Positions 1 to 7,696 of a stretch of DNA of 64,000 nt are shown here, in pieces; position 1 is the stretch's first letter, and every line of letters begins with the position of its first letter. A model generated the notes under the pieces. It did not search any database and was not told the DNA's origin. It was given only the letters and a program-made list of their open reading frames with translations. Both the position numbers and the translations under genes were made by a program. Source of the stretch: Galactobacter sp052108535 (lineage in GTDB: Bacteria > Actinomycetota > Actinomycetes > Actinomycetales > Micrococcaceae); NCBI GenBank assembly GCA_052108535.1, contig JBQDZM010000001.1, positions 167,634 through 231,633 on the forward strand, read 5' to 3'.

Positions 1-83
1 TCGCTACGGCGCCGTGGTCTTGCCAGCAGCACGGCCACCACAGCCACGGCAGCCAAGGCCAGGAACAAGAGCAGGTATCGCAT
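1..83 (-). CDS. N-terminal fragment of a small membrane protein, cut by the window edge
   Basis: Only about 27 residues are present. They start at an ATG (complement of 81-83) and read MRYLLLFLALAAVAVV followed by a leucine-rich stretch and then basic residues (RPRRR), which looks like a single membrane anchor with a positive cytoplasmic end. The ATG overlaps the TGA of the LOG gene by one base (TGATG), so translational coupling is likely. Related actinobacteria often have a short DivIVA-domain or hypothetical membrane protein here, but the diagnostic part lies outside the window, so no function is assigned. Confidence 0.45.
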   Translation of the reverse strand, partial: MRYLLLFLALAAVAVVAVLLARPRRRS

Positions 84-847
84 CAGGATTCCTTCCCGTT
101 GGGCTTTCGTTGCGCGTCAAGGGCTTGCTCGCCACGTCCGGTGACGTGAGCCACCGCCGCGCTCGGATCATCCGTGACCAGAGGACGTAGAACGTCTTCC
201 TCATCGATCGTGCCCGCCGCGAGCAACCCGCTGCGCAACCAGTCCACGAGCGGCTGCCAGAAATCGGTGCCGAGGAGCGCGATCGGATAGTTGTGGGCTT
301 TGCCGGTCTGCACCAGCGTCATGACCTCGAAGAGCTCATCCAGCGTCCCTAACCCACCGGGGCAGAAGATCGCACCGGCGGAGTACTTCACGAAGGAGAC
401 CTTGCGGGTGAAAAAGTAGTGGAACGGCACGGCAAGCGTCACGTGCTCGTTGAATCCGTCCTCAAAGGGCAGCTGGATACCCAGCCCCACCGAGACGCCG
501 TCACCGTCGAGCGCCCCCTGGTTGGCCCCGTGCATGGTTCCGGGGCCACCACCGGTGATGACGGCGTAGCCCGCCTCTGCGAGGTCCCTGCCCGCCGCTC
601 GGGCCAACTGATGCGCTGCCGTGCCCTCTCCCAGGCGAGCGGACCCGAACACGGCGATCGCCGGCCCCAACTCGGCCAAAGCGTCGAAGGAGTTCACGAA
701 TTCCCCCTGGATCCGCAACACCCGCCAGGCCTCCACCCCCTTGGAGAGTTCTGCAGTTGAGTCCAGGAAGTCCTGGTCGAACCGGGTCGTTGCCCCGGTC
801 CAGGTGGGTTCTGATCGCGACGCTGCGTGGTGGGGCTTCTGGGACAT
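83..847 (-). CDS. LOG/TIGR00730 family protein (putative cytokinin riboside 5'-monophosphate phosphoribohydrolase)
   Basis: The 254-residue product has the Rossmann-type LOG fold. A glycine-rich GGGPGTMHG lies near residues 99-107 and the family signature PGGLGTLDE near 163-171; both form the nucleotide-binding and catalytic site. Characterised members hydrolyse N6-modified or plain nucleoside 5'-monophosphates to base and ribose 5-phosphate, and the bacterial role is often nucleotide salvage. I chose the ATG at 847 (MSQKPHH) because residues upstream of it in the longer open frame do not resemble the family and would run into the glutamate transporter promoter. The gene is divergent from the glutamate transporter operon and coupled to the partial downstream gene. 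The substrate is inferred from family only. Confidence 0.85.
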   Translation of the reverse strand: MSQKPHHAASRSEPTWTGATTRFDQDFLDSTAELSKGVEAWRVLRIQGEFVNSFDALAELGPAIAVFGSARLGEGTAAHQLARAAGRDLAEAGYAVITGGGPGTMHGANQGALDGDGVSVGLGIQLPFEDGFNEHVTLAVPFHYFFTRKVSFVKYSAGAIFCPGGLGTLDELFEVMTLVQTGKAHNYPIALLGTDFWQPLVDWLRSGLLAAGTIDEEDVLRPLVTDDPSAAVAHVTGRGEQALDAQRKPNGKES

Positions 848-967
848 GGTCACCAGCGTATCGGCACGGACCGACGTGGTCCTGGCCCGCACCTCTTCCG
901 GTGACGGTTCGGTAACTTTGTGTGGATTACAGCCTCCCATGACACCAATCGGCAACAAAGGATGGAC

Positions 968-981
968 TAGGCTTCCTGCCA
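968..981 (+). promoter_or_regulatory. Probable leaderless promoter of the glutamate transporter operon
   Basis: TAGGCT at 968-973 fits the actinobacterial -10 pattern TANNNT and is followed by exactly 7 nt before the ATG at 981. That places the transcription start on or next to the A of the start codon. No convincing Shine-Dalgarno stands at normal distance. The -35 region is not clear. This is a motif reading, not a mapped start. Confidence 0.5.
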
Positions 982-1751
982 TGACCACAGCACCCGAGAC
1001 GGACGTCACAGCGACAACGGCCATCGTCTCCCTTACCGGCGTCAACAAGCACTATGGCGAACTCCATGTGCTCCAGGACATCAACCTGCACGTCACCAAG
1101 GGCGAAGTCGTGGTAGTACTGGGCCCCTCCGGTTCCGGCAAGTCCACTCTGTGCCGTTCCATCAACCGCCTGGAGACCATCGATGACGGAAGCATCCTCA
1201 TCGATGGCGACAAACTCCCAGAGGAAGGCAAGGGGTTGGCCAAGCTGCGCGCAGAGGTCGGCATGGTCTTCCAGTCCTTCAACCTCTTCGCTAACAAGAC
1301 CATTCTGCAAAACGTGACCCTTGGACCCATCAAGGTGCTCGGGAAGCCGAAGGCGCAGGCCGAGCAAGAGGCGCTCGCCCTCCTCAAGCGCGTTGGAGTG
1401 GAGAACCAGAGGGACAAGTTGCCCTCCCAACTCTCCGGCGGTCAGCAACAGCGTGTCGCCATCGCCCGCGCGCTGGCCATGAAACCCAAGGTCATGCTCT
1501 TCGACGAACCCACCTCCGCGTTGGACCCGGAAATGATCAACGAGGTCCTGGACACCATGGTGGAACTGGCCAAGGAAGGCATGACCATGATCGTGGTGAC
1601 CCACGAGATGGGCTTTGCCCGCAAAGCAGCGGATCGCATCGTGTTCATGGCAGACGGCGCCATCGTGGAAGAGGCCACACCGGAGGAGTTCTTCACGAAT
1701 CCCCAGACGGACAGGGCCAAGGACTTCCTCTCGAAGCTCATCAACCACTGA
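981..1751 (+). CDS. gluA: Glutamate/polar amino-acid ABC transporter ATP-binding protein
   Basis: The 256-residue cytoplasmic ATPase energises amino-acid import. Walker A GPSGSGKST is near residues 48-56, the Q-loop FQSF near 97-100, the ABC signature LSGGQQQR near 151-158 and Walker B VMLFDEP near 171-177, all intact. The sequence follows the GlnQ/GluA group of polar amino-acid importers. It opens a run of five same-strand genes (ATPase, binding lipoprotein, two permeases, second binding lipoprotein), which matches gluABCD of Corynebacterium and Arthrobacter. A longer in-frame extension begins at 621, but the family N-terminus begins at MTTAPE, just after a -10-like box. Glutamate as substrate is inferred from operon type; aspartate or glutamine remain possible. 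Confidence 0.9.
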   Translation: MTTAPETDVTATTAIVSLTGVNKHYGELHVLQDINLHVTKGEVVVVLGPSGSGKSTLCRSINRLETIDDGSILIDGDKLPEEGKGLAKLRAEVGMVFQSFNLFANKTILQNVTLGPIKVLGKPKAQAEQEALALLKRVGVENQRDKLPSQLSGGQQQRVAIARALAMKPKVMLFDEPTSALDPEMINEVLDTMVELAKEGMTMIVVTHEMGFARKAADRIVFMADGAIVEEATPEEFFTNPQTDRAKDFLSKLINH

Positions 1752-1831
1752 CCATTTCTCGCCCCACCCACAGGTATGCCCGCGCTCCACGGAACGTGAG
1801 CACCGGCTCCCACAGAAAAGGAACCATCCTC

Positions 1832-2734
1832 ATGAAGCTCTTCACCAAGCGCCGCGGCCTCGCTGCCGCTTCCATGGCCGCCGTGGCCGCGCTCGCCCTC
1901 ACCGCTTGTGGTGGTGACAGCGACTCCGACTCCGGCGGAGGCGGCGACACCGGCCTGAAGTACGACGTCGCGACCGATGTCTCCATCGACGGCTCCGACA
2001 CCTTCGACAAGATCTCCAAGGACGGCAAGATCACCATCGGCGTCAAGGAGGATCAGCCCTCACTCGGTTACCTCGACGCAGCCACCAAGGAGCGTTCGGG
2101 CTTCGACATCGAGATCGCCCGCTGGATGGCGGCCTCCCTGGGAGTCAAGGAATCCGACATCACCTACAAGCTGGTGGACTCCGCCAACCGTGAGAACGCC
2201 CTCCAGAACGGCACCGTGGACCTCTACGTTGGCACGTACTCCATCACCGACGAACGCAAGGACATGGTCAGCTTCGCCGGCCCGTACTTCGTCACCGGAC
2301 AGTCCCTGCTGGTCAGCAAGGACTCCAAGGCCGAGAGCATCGATGACCTGGGAGGGAAGAAGATCTGCTCCATCACCGGCTCCACTCCCCTGCAGAATCT
2401 GAAGAAGAAGTACACGGACATCGAGACCGTGGAGATGGATAAGTACTCCGTCTGCGTCGACGCGCTCAAGAACGGCACCGTTGACGCGGTGACCACCGAT
2501 GAGGCCATCCTGCTCGGCTACGCCGCCGAGGACCCGGACAACCTCAAGACCATTGGTGAGCAGTTCACCGAGGAGCGCTACGGCATCGGCCTCCCCAAGG
2601 GTGACACCGCACTGTGCGACGCCCTGACCACCACCCTCACCGATGGCGGCGACACCTGGACCAAGATCTACGACGCCACCCTCGGCAAATCCGGCACCAA
2701 GGTCGACCAGCCCAAGGCCGACTCCTGCTCCTGA
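1832..2734 (+). CDS. gluB: Glutamate ABC transporter substrate-binding lipoprotein
   Basis: The 300-residue secreted lipoprotein has a basic N-terminus, a hydrophobic core and a lipobox LTAC with Cys at residue 26, followed by a Ser/Asp/Gly-rich linker and a family-3 solute-binding domain. Characteristic stretches are GVKEDQPSLGYL, SGFDIEIARW and VDLYVGTYSITDERK, which line the amino-acid pocket. The product would capture glutamate outside the membrane and deliver it to the two permeases. I start at ATG 1832 because an AAAAGGA ribosome site precedes it; a GTG at 1796 would put extra residues before the signal peptide. A close paralogue is encoded at the operon end. Confidence 0.9.
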   Translation: MKLFTKRRGLAAASMAAVAALALTACGGDSDSDSGGGGDTGLKYDVATDVSIDGSDTFDKISKDGKITIGVKEDQPSLGYLDAATKERSGFDIEIARWMAASLGVKESDITYKLVDSANRENALQNGTVDLYVGTYSITDERKDMVSFAGPYFVTGQSLLVSKDSKAESIDDLGGKKICSITGSTPLQNLKKKYTDIETVEMDKYSVCVDALKNGTVDAVTTDEAILLGYAAEDPDNLKTIGEQFTEERYGIGLPKGDTALCDALTTTLTDGGDTWTKIYDATLGKSGTKVDQPKADSCS

Positions 2735-2823
2735 TCCCCAGGAACATCTGACACGTGGTGGGGGGAGGGTCGCCCCTTCCCCCACCACAGCCATTCACGC
2801 GCACGACTTGAAGGAGCACGTCC

Positions 2824-3483
2824 ATGCTCTCGCAGTTCTGGCACGTCCTCGTCGATAACCTGGATGTGTACTTCGAAGGGTTCTTGATGACCCTGAGGCT
2901 CTTCGCGCTGTCCGGGTTGGGGGCTCTGGTCCTCGGCGGGATCATCGGCGCCATGAGGGTATCCCCGGTCCCCATCATGCGAGCGGTCGGAACCTTCTAC
3001 GTGAACGTGGTGCGCAACACCCCGCTGACGCTGGTGCTGCTGTTCTTCGCCGTCGGCTACCCCAAGCTCTCGTTGCCGCACGTCGACTACTGGCTGCTGG
3101 CCACCATTGGGCTGACGCTCTACACCGCCTGTTACGTCGCTGAGACCGTTCGATCCGGCATCAACACGGTGCCCATCGGACAGGCTGAGGCGGCCCGTGC
3201 CATCGGCCTGACGTTCGGTCAGAGTCTGTCTCAGGTGATCCTCCCCCAGGCCTTCCGCGCGGTGATCCCCCCGCTCTTCAGCGTGCTGATCGCCCTGCTG
3301 AAGAACACCACGGTGGCCTCGGCCTTCAGCGTGGTGGAACTCGGCGCCACTAGGTCCTATCTCTCCGAGCGTGGCGAACCCGCGATGATGGTGATCCTCT
3401 GGATGGCCCTGATCTTCGTGGTGCTGGTTCTGTTGCTCTCCGCACTGCAGCGATACTTCGAGAACAAGTGGAAGGTGGCGTGA
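2824..3483 (+). CDS. gluC: Glutamate ABC transporter permease, first subunit
   Basis: The 219-residue integral membrane protein of the His/Glu/Gln permease family has about five predicted transmembrane segments. The coupling-helix EAA motif appears as EAARAIGLTFGQSLSQVILP. The start ATG is preceded by AAGGAG at good distance. The stop TGA overlaps the start of the next permease by one base (TGATG), so the two subunits are probably made in equal amounts and pair to form the channel. The 89-bp gap after the binding protein may reduce permease synthesis relative to binding protein, but no hairpin is obvious there. Confidence 0.9.
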   Translation: MLSQFWHVLVDNLDVYFEGFLMTLRLFALSGLGALVLGGIIGAMRVSPVPIMRAVGTFYVNVVRNTPLTLVLLFFAVGYPKLSLPHVDYWLLATIGLTLYTACYVAETVRSGINTVPIGQAEAARAIGLTFGQSLSQVILPQAFRAVIPPLFSVLIALLKNTTVASAFSVVELGATRSYLSERGEPAMMVILWMALIFVVLVLLLSALQRYFENKWKVA

Positions 3484-4352
3484 TGGCAGCCTCAGTCCTC
3501 TTCGACGCCCCGGGCCCCAAGGCGAAGGCCCGCAACAAGCTCCTGGCGGTGCTCACCGTGGTGGTGGTCCTCGGGATCCTCGGCTATCTGGTCTACGAGT
3601 TGCAGCGCTCCGGTCAGTTTGAGGCCCGCAAATGGGAGTTCGTGAACTACCCGAACATCTGGGATCTGATTCTCGAGGGCCTGCTCAACACGCTCAAGGC
3701 CTTCGCTCTTGCTTCGGTCTGTTCCCTGGCCGTGGGCTTCATCCTGGCCGTCGGGCGGCTCTCCGATCACGCCTGGGTCCGCTGGGTCTTCACCACGATC
3801 GTGGAACTCTTCCGGGCCATCCCGGTGCTGATCCTGATGATGCTGCTCTACTACGGACTCCCCAGCGTCGGGGTGACCGTGTCCACGTTCACCGCTGTGG
3901 TCGTTGCCTTGATCGCCTACAACGGTTCGGTGCTCGCTGAGGTTTTCCGGGCGGGTGTCACGTCCTTGCCCAAGGGCCAGTCGGAGGCCGGCTACGCGGT
4001 GGGCCTGCGCAAGACCCAGCTCATGGTCTCGATCCTGCTTCCGCAGGCCGTGAAGGCCATGCTGCCGATGATCATCGCGCAGCTGGTCGTGGCGTTGAAG
4101 GACACCGCGCTCGGTTACGCGATCACCTACTCGGAGCTGCTCGCCGTGGTGAAGCTACTGGGTAACCAGTCGCGCTTCGACTTCCCGCTGATCCCGGCCG
4201 CCATCGTCGGCGCCGCCATCTACATCGGGATGTGCCTGATCCTTTCCGGTCTGGCCAAGTACGCCGAGTACCGGATCAACCGTTCCCCCAAGATCGCCAA
4301 AGCCAAGCAGAACCTCGCGGAATCGATCGACCCCGCGCTGCCCAAGCCGTGA
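3483..4352 (+). CDS. gluD: Glutamate ABC transporter permease, second subunit
   Basis: The 289-residue permease pairs with the preceding one. A charged N-terminal cytoplasmic tail is followed by one transmembrane helix and an extracytoplasmic loop, then the core five-helix permease domain. The EAA-type motif reads SEAGYAVGLRKTQLMVSILL. The start is the ATG at 3483 that overlaps the upstream stop. The C-terminal tail is basic (RINRSPKIAKAK), consistent with the inside-positive rule. The neighbours define it as part of the glutamate importer. Confidence 0.9.
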   Translation: MAASVLFDAPGPKAKARNKLLAVLTVVVVLGILGYLVYELQRSGQFEARKWEFVNYPNIWDLILEGLLNTLKAFALASVCSLAVGFILAVGRLSDHAWVRWVFTTIVELFRAIPVLILMMLLYYGLPSVGVTVSTFTAVVVALIAYNGSVLAEVFRAGVTSLPKGQSEAGYAVGLRKTQLMVSILLPQAVKAMLPMIIAQLVVALKDTALGYAITYSELLAVVKLLGNQSRFDFPLIPAAIVGAAIYIGMCLILSGLAKYAEYRINRSPKIAKAKQNLAESIDPALPKP

Positions 4353-4368
4353 CGGCAAGGAGATGGCC

Positions 4369-5397
4369 ATGGGATCGACGTCACGCGACCGCCGTTTCTT
4401 TCCCGCACTAGTCCTGTCCGCCGCTCTGTCCTTAGCAGCCACCGGCTGCGTCGCCGGGCCCAAGCGGGCCCCCGCCCCGGCAGCGTCGTCCGAGGCAGAG
4501 GTCGGCCGGGAGTCCACCGGCGCTCCGGGCCCCGAAGCCGACCAGGGCCTTGATTCCGCCTCGGCAACTCCCGGGAGCACCGGGCTCGACGGGGCAGCGA
4601 CGTCTCCCGGCCGACCGAAGCTCAGCTATCCGGTCGCCTCTGACGTCAACGTGCCCGGTTCAGAGACTTTCAACCGGATCCGCTCGTCCGGGAGTATCAC
4701 CATCGGTGTCAAGGACGACCAACCAGGGTTGGGGTACTTGAACGCCACCACCGGAGAATGGTCCGGCTTCGATATCGAGATGGCCCGCTGGCTAGCCGCT
4801 TCGCTCGGCGTCCCGCCTGAGCGCATCACCTTCCGGCCGCTGGACGCAGCCCAGCGCGAACAGGCCATCGCTAACGGTGACGTGGACCTGTACGTGGGCA
4901 CCTACACCATCACCGACGAGCGCAGAAAAATGGTCGGCTTTGCCGGCCCCTACTTCACCACCGGTCAGGGACTGCTGGTCTCCAAGGACTCCGACGTCAC
5001 GAGAGTCGAGAACCTCAAGGGAAAAACCGTGTGTGCGGCCATGGGCTCCACCACCCTGATGAATCTCCAGGACAAGTACCCGGATATCAAGACGGAAGGC
5101 CTAGACTCCTACGCCGCCTGCGTGGAGGCCCTGAAGGCGGGATCGGTGGACGCCGTGAGCACGGACGAGGCCATGCTGCTCGGTTACGCAACGGTGAAGG
5201 CGGAGGTGAAAGTCGTGGGAGAACCCTTCACAGAGGAACGCTATGGGATCGGATTATCCAAGCAGGACACGGCCCTATGCCAAACCCTGACCAGCACCCT
5301 CAATGACGGGGGAGCAACCTGGACGCAGATTTACCAGGAGACACTTGGCGGCAGCGGCGTCCAACGAAAGCAGCCCAAAACCGAACCCTGCCGCTGA
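4369..5397 (+). CDS. Second glutamate-type substrate-binding lipoprotein
   Basis: This 342-residue lipoprotein is a clear paralogue of the first binding protein. Matched stretches include GVKDDQPGLGYLNATTGEWSG and VDLYVGTYTITDERRKM. It has its own signal peptide with lipobox ATGC (Cys about residue 27), but a much longer Pro/Ala/Ser/Gly linker of about 60 residues separates the anchor from the binding domain. ATG 4369 is chosen because AAGGAG lies 5 nt before it; the ATG at 4363 abuts that site. It follows the permeases by 16 bp and is probably co-transcribed. It may widen specificity or affinity of the same transporter; ligand differences cannot be told from sequence. Confidence 0.85.
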   Translation: MGSTSRDRRFFPALVLSAALSLAATGCVAGPKRAPAPAASSEAEVGRESTGAPGPEADQGLDSASATPGSTGLDGAATSPGRPKLSYPVASDVNVPGSETFNRIRSSGSITIGVKDDQPGLGYLNATTGEWSGFDIEMARWLAASLGVPPERITFRPLDAAQREQAIANGDVDLYVGTYTITDERRKMVGFAGPYFTTGQGLLVSKDSDVTRVENLKGKTVCAAMGSTTLMNLQDKYPDIKTEGLDSYAACVEALKAGSVDAVSTDEAMLLGYATVKAEVKVVGEPFTEERYGIGLSKQDTALCQTLTSTLNDGGATWTQIYQETLGGSGVQRKQPKTEPCR

Positions 5398-5423
5398 GCC
5401 GTTGACTCCCAAGAAAAGGGGTT

Positions 5424-5460
5424 CAGGCTAGCCAGCGGGTCAGCCTAGCCAGCGGGTCAG
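5424..5460. repeat. 17-bp tandem duplication spanning the dapE stop codon
   Basis: Two copies with a 17-bp period share about 20 bp with one mismatch (core CTAGCCAGCGGGTCAG). The right copy encodes the last residues and stop of DapE (LTRWLG-stop); the left copy is a duplicate lying just beyond the stop. The same kind of 3'-end duplication is seen at dapD and at the POT transporter gene. Confidence 0.9.
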
Positions 5461-6537
5461 GGCAGCCAGGCAGTCGTCGATGGCCTGGCGGGTGACGTGC
5501 TCATCGTCGGAGTGGGCCAGCAGCGCATCACCTGGCCCAAAGTTCACGGCGGGCACTCCCAGTTCGGAGAAGCGGGCCACGTCCGTCCACCCGTACTTGG
5601 GGCTGACCTCCGCCGCTCCCCCACCCGGCCCCGCCACGGCCACGAACTCGGCGGCCGCCTGTCGGTCCAGTCCGGGACGTGCGCCGGCGGCCGCGTCGGT
5701 GCGTTCCACCGAGAAACCTTCCAGCAGCGACCGCACGTAGGCATCGGCCTCCTCGATGGAGCGGGACGGCGCAAAGCGGTAATTCACTTCCACCTCGCAG
5801 TGATCCGGGATCACGTTGCCTGCCACGCCACCGTTGATCCGCACCGCGTTCAACGACTCGCGGAACGCCAGGCCCTCGACCTCCACCGTCACCGGCTCGT
5901 GGGAGGCCAGCCGGGTCAGGATTGGGGCCGCGGCATGTATGGCGTTGGATCCCATCCAAGCCCTTGCTGAATGGGCCGCCTTCCCGGAGGTCGTCACCTG
6001 GAAGCGCATGGTCCCGTTGCAACCACCCTCCACGCCGCCGTTGGTGGGCTCCAGCAGGATCGCGAAGACCGCGTCGGTCAGCAGCTCCTTGTGGTTGCGT
6101 GCCAGGCGTCCCAGACCAGAGAGTGACGCCTCAACCTCTTCGTGGTCGTAGAAGACGAACGTGAGGTCCTTCGAGGGTTCGGTCAGTTCGGCCGCGAGCT
6201 TCAGCTGCACTGCGACCCCGCCCTTCATGTCCGTGGTCCCACGCCCGTAGAGCGTGTCACCGTCCCAGACGGACGGCACGGTGCCGCGCGAACCCGGCGT
6301 GCGCGGCAGCGGCACCGTGTCCAGGTGCCCGGCCAGCACCACCCGCTCCGAGCGACCCAGGCTGGTGCGCGCGAGGATCGCGTCGCCGGCGCGCACCACG
6401 GAAAGGTGCGGGCACGCCGTCAAGGCGGCCTCCACGGCGTCGGCCAGTGGTTTTTCATCGCCAGACACGGAGGCGATATCGATCAGCGCGGCCGTGAGGT
6501 CGGCCACGGGCAGGGAGAGATCCAGCGTAGGCGTCAT
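5440..6537 (-). CDS. dapE: Succinyl-diaminopimelate desuccinylase
   Basis: The 365-residue M20-family zinc peptidase removes succinate from N-succinyl-LL-2,6-diaminopimelate, giving LL-DAP for lysine and peptidoglycan. Metal-site residues are visible: H71 and D73 in GHLDTVP, D103 in TTDMKGG, and the catalytic glutamate pair near 133-134 in YDHEEVE. The dimerisation (lid) domain occupies roughly residues 175-280. I start at ATG 6537 (MTPTLD), since upstream residues do not match and would overlap the divergent dapD promoter. dapD faces it 46 bp away and dapC lies 3 kb downstream, so three succinylase-branch enzymes cluster here. The stop codon lies in a tandem duplication. Confidence 0.92.
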   Translation of the reverse strand: MTPTLDLSLPVADLTAALIDIASVSGDEKPLADAVEAALTACPHLSVVRAGDAILARTSLGRSERVVLAGHLDTVPLPRTPGSRGTVPSVWDGDTLYGRGTTDMKGGVAVQLKLAAELTEPSKDLTFVFYDHEEVEASLSGLGRLARNHKELLTDAVFAILLEPTNGGVEGGCNGTMRFQVTTSGKAAHSARAWMGSNAIHAAAPILTRLASHEPVTVEVEGLAFRESLNAVRINGGVAGNVIPDHCEVEVNYRFAPSRSIEEADAYVRSLLEGFSVERTDAAAGARPGLDRQAAAEFVAVAGPGGGAAEVSPKYGWTDVARFSELGVPAVNFGPGDALLAHSDDEHVTRQAIDDCLAALTRWLG

Positions 6538-6570
6538 GTCACAAGAGCTTAATCGCTGGCCTTCCAAACC

Positions 6571-6584
6571 TAGGATGGATGACA
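6571..6584 (+). promoter_or_regulatory. Probable leaderless promoter of dapD
   Basis: TAGGAT at 6571-6576 is a strong -10 match and is followed by GGATGAC and then ATG at 6584, a gap of 7 nt. This predicts transcription starting at the ATG and decides between ATG 6575, which lies inside the box, and ATG 6584. No clear -35 was found. Confidence 0.55.
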
Positions 6585-7537
6585 TGTCTGCTGATACGCC
6601 CCGCGTCGCCTCCGGCCACGGAGTCGCGACCATCCATTCATCCGGCGCCACGCTCGATACGTGGTTCCCCAAGCCCATGCTCTCCCCGTTGAACGACGAC
6701 GAGCGCTCGGCCGCGATCCGCGCCTCCCTCGATGCCCTGACGGGCGAGGACGAGGCCCGCGGCACCCGCCGCGAGGTGGTCTCCGTCGAGTCCAAACTCG
6801 ATGAGCCGCCCACCTCCACCCAGGACGTGTGGCTGCGCCTGCACCTGCTCTCCCATCGCCTGGTGGCTCCCAACACCGTCAACCTGGACGGTCAGTTCGG
6901 TTTCCTCGCCAACGTGGTCTGGACCTCAGAGGGCCCGTGTGCGGTGGAGGACTTCGAGCTCACCCGTGCGCTGCTGCTGGCCCGCGGACCGCTGGCTGTG
7001 TACGGCGTGGACAAGTTCCCCCGCATGGTGGACTACGTGGTCCCCTCCGGCGTGCGCATCGCAGACGCCGACCGCGTCCGACTCGGAGCCCATCTGGCGG
7101 CAGGCACCACCGTAATGCACGAGGGCTTCGTGAACTTCAACGCCGGCACGCTGGGCACCTCCATGGTGGAGGGACGCATCTCCGCCTCAGTGGTGGTCGG
7201 AGACGGCACCGACGTTGGCGGCGGCGCCTCGATCATGGGCACCCTCTCCGGCGGAGGCAAGGAACGTATCCGTCTGGGCGAGCGGGTCCTGCTCGGCGCC
7301 AACTCCGGCATCGGCATCTCGTTGGGAGACGACTGCGTGGTGGAGGCCGGCCTCTACGTAACCGCTGGCACCCGCATCACGGTGCGCGCCGAGGACGGCG
7401 ACCATCAGGTTAAGGCCCTTGACCTCTCCGGCAAGTCCAACCTGCTCTTCCGCCGCAACTCCACCACCGGCGCCGTCGAGGCCCTCCCCCGAGCCACCGG
7501 AACCGTGGAACTCAACGACATCCTCCACGCGAACTGA
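6584..7537 (+). CDS. dapD: 2,3,4,5-tetrahydropyridine-2,6-dicarboxylate N-succinyltransferase
   Basis: The 317-residue actinobacterial-type DapD transfers succinyl from succinyl-CoA to tetrahydrodipicolinate in the lysine/DAP pathway. The N-terminal half (about 1-160) is the alpha/beta cap. From about residue 165 the sequence shows hexapeptide-like turns of a left-handed beta-helix (VRLGAHLAAGTTVMHEGFVNF, then VVGDGTDVGGGASIMG and LLGANSGIGISLGDD). Length and layout match Mycobacterium and Corynebacterium DapD. Divergent from dapE. The last 33 bases of the gene, stop included, are repeated just downstream. Confidence 0.93.
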   Translation: MSADTPRVASGHGVATIHSSGATLDTWFPKPMLSPLNDDERSAAIRASLDALTGEDEARGTRREVVSVESKLDEPPTSTQDVWLRLHLLSHRLVAPNTVNLDGQFGFLANVVWTSEGPCAVEDFELTRALLLARGPLAVYGVDKFPRMVDYVVPSGVRIADADRVRLGAHLAAGTTVMHEGFVNFNAGTLGTSMVEGRISASVVVGDGTDVGGGASIMGTLSGGGKERIRLGERVLLGANSGIGISLGDDCVVEAGLYVTAGTRITVRAEDGDHQVKALDLSGKSNLLFRRNSTTGAVEALPRATGTVELNDILHAN

Positions 7538-7594
7538 CTTCCGCCGGAGGAACCAGCACCGTGGAACTCAACGACATCCTCCACGCCAACTGAC
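7505..7594. repeat. Direct duplication of the dapD 3' end
   Basis: Bases 7505-7538 (encoding VELNDILHAN-stop) recur at 7561-7594 with one mismatch, period 56 bp. The second copy is outside the gene and out of frame with it. It sits between the dapD stop and the large palindrome. It looks like a recent segmental duplication, not a functional site. Confidence 0.9.
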
Positions 7595-7613
7595 CACCGC
7601 TTGCGGGGGAAAT

Positions 7614-7667
7614 AAGTAAGGTGCCCGACGAGACCAACTCGAGTTGGTCTCGTCGGGCACCTTACTT
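7614..7667. terminator. Perfect 54-bp palindrome, probable bidirectional terminator of dapD and gltA
   Basis: From AAGTAAGGTGCC at 7614 to GGCACCTTACTT at 7667 the sequence is its own reverse complement over all 54 bases, with its centre at CTCGAG. RNA from either strand would fold into a long, almost loop-free hairpin flanked by A- or T-rich bases. dapD converges from the left and gltA from the right, so a shared terminator is the simplest role. Confidence 0.85.
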
Positions 7668-7696
7668 TGGTGCGGACCGCGGCTGCGCCGCGGGGC

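Noticed and set aside
621..980. Upstream extension of the glutamate ATPase gene
   Set aside because: The extra residues do not match the family and overlap the divergent LOG gene; a -10 box lies just before ATG 981.
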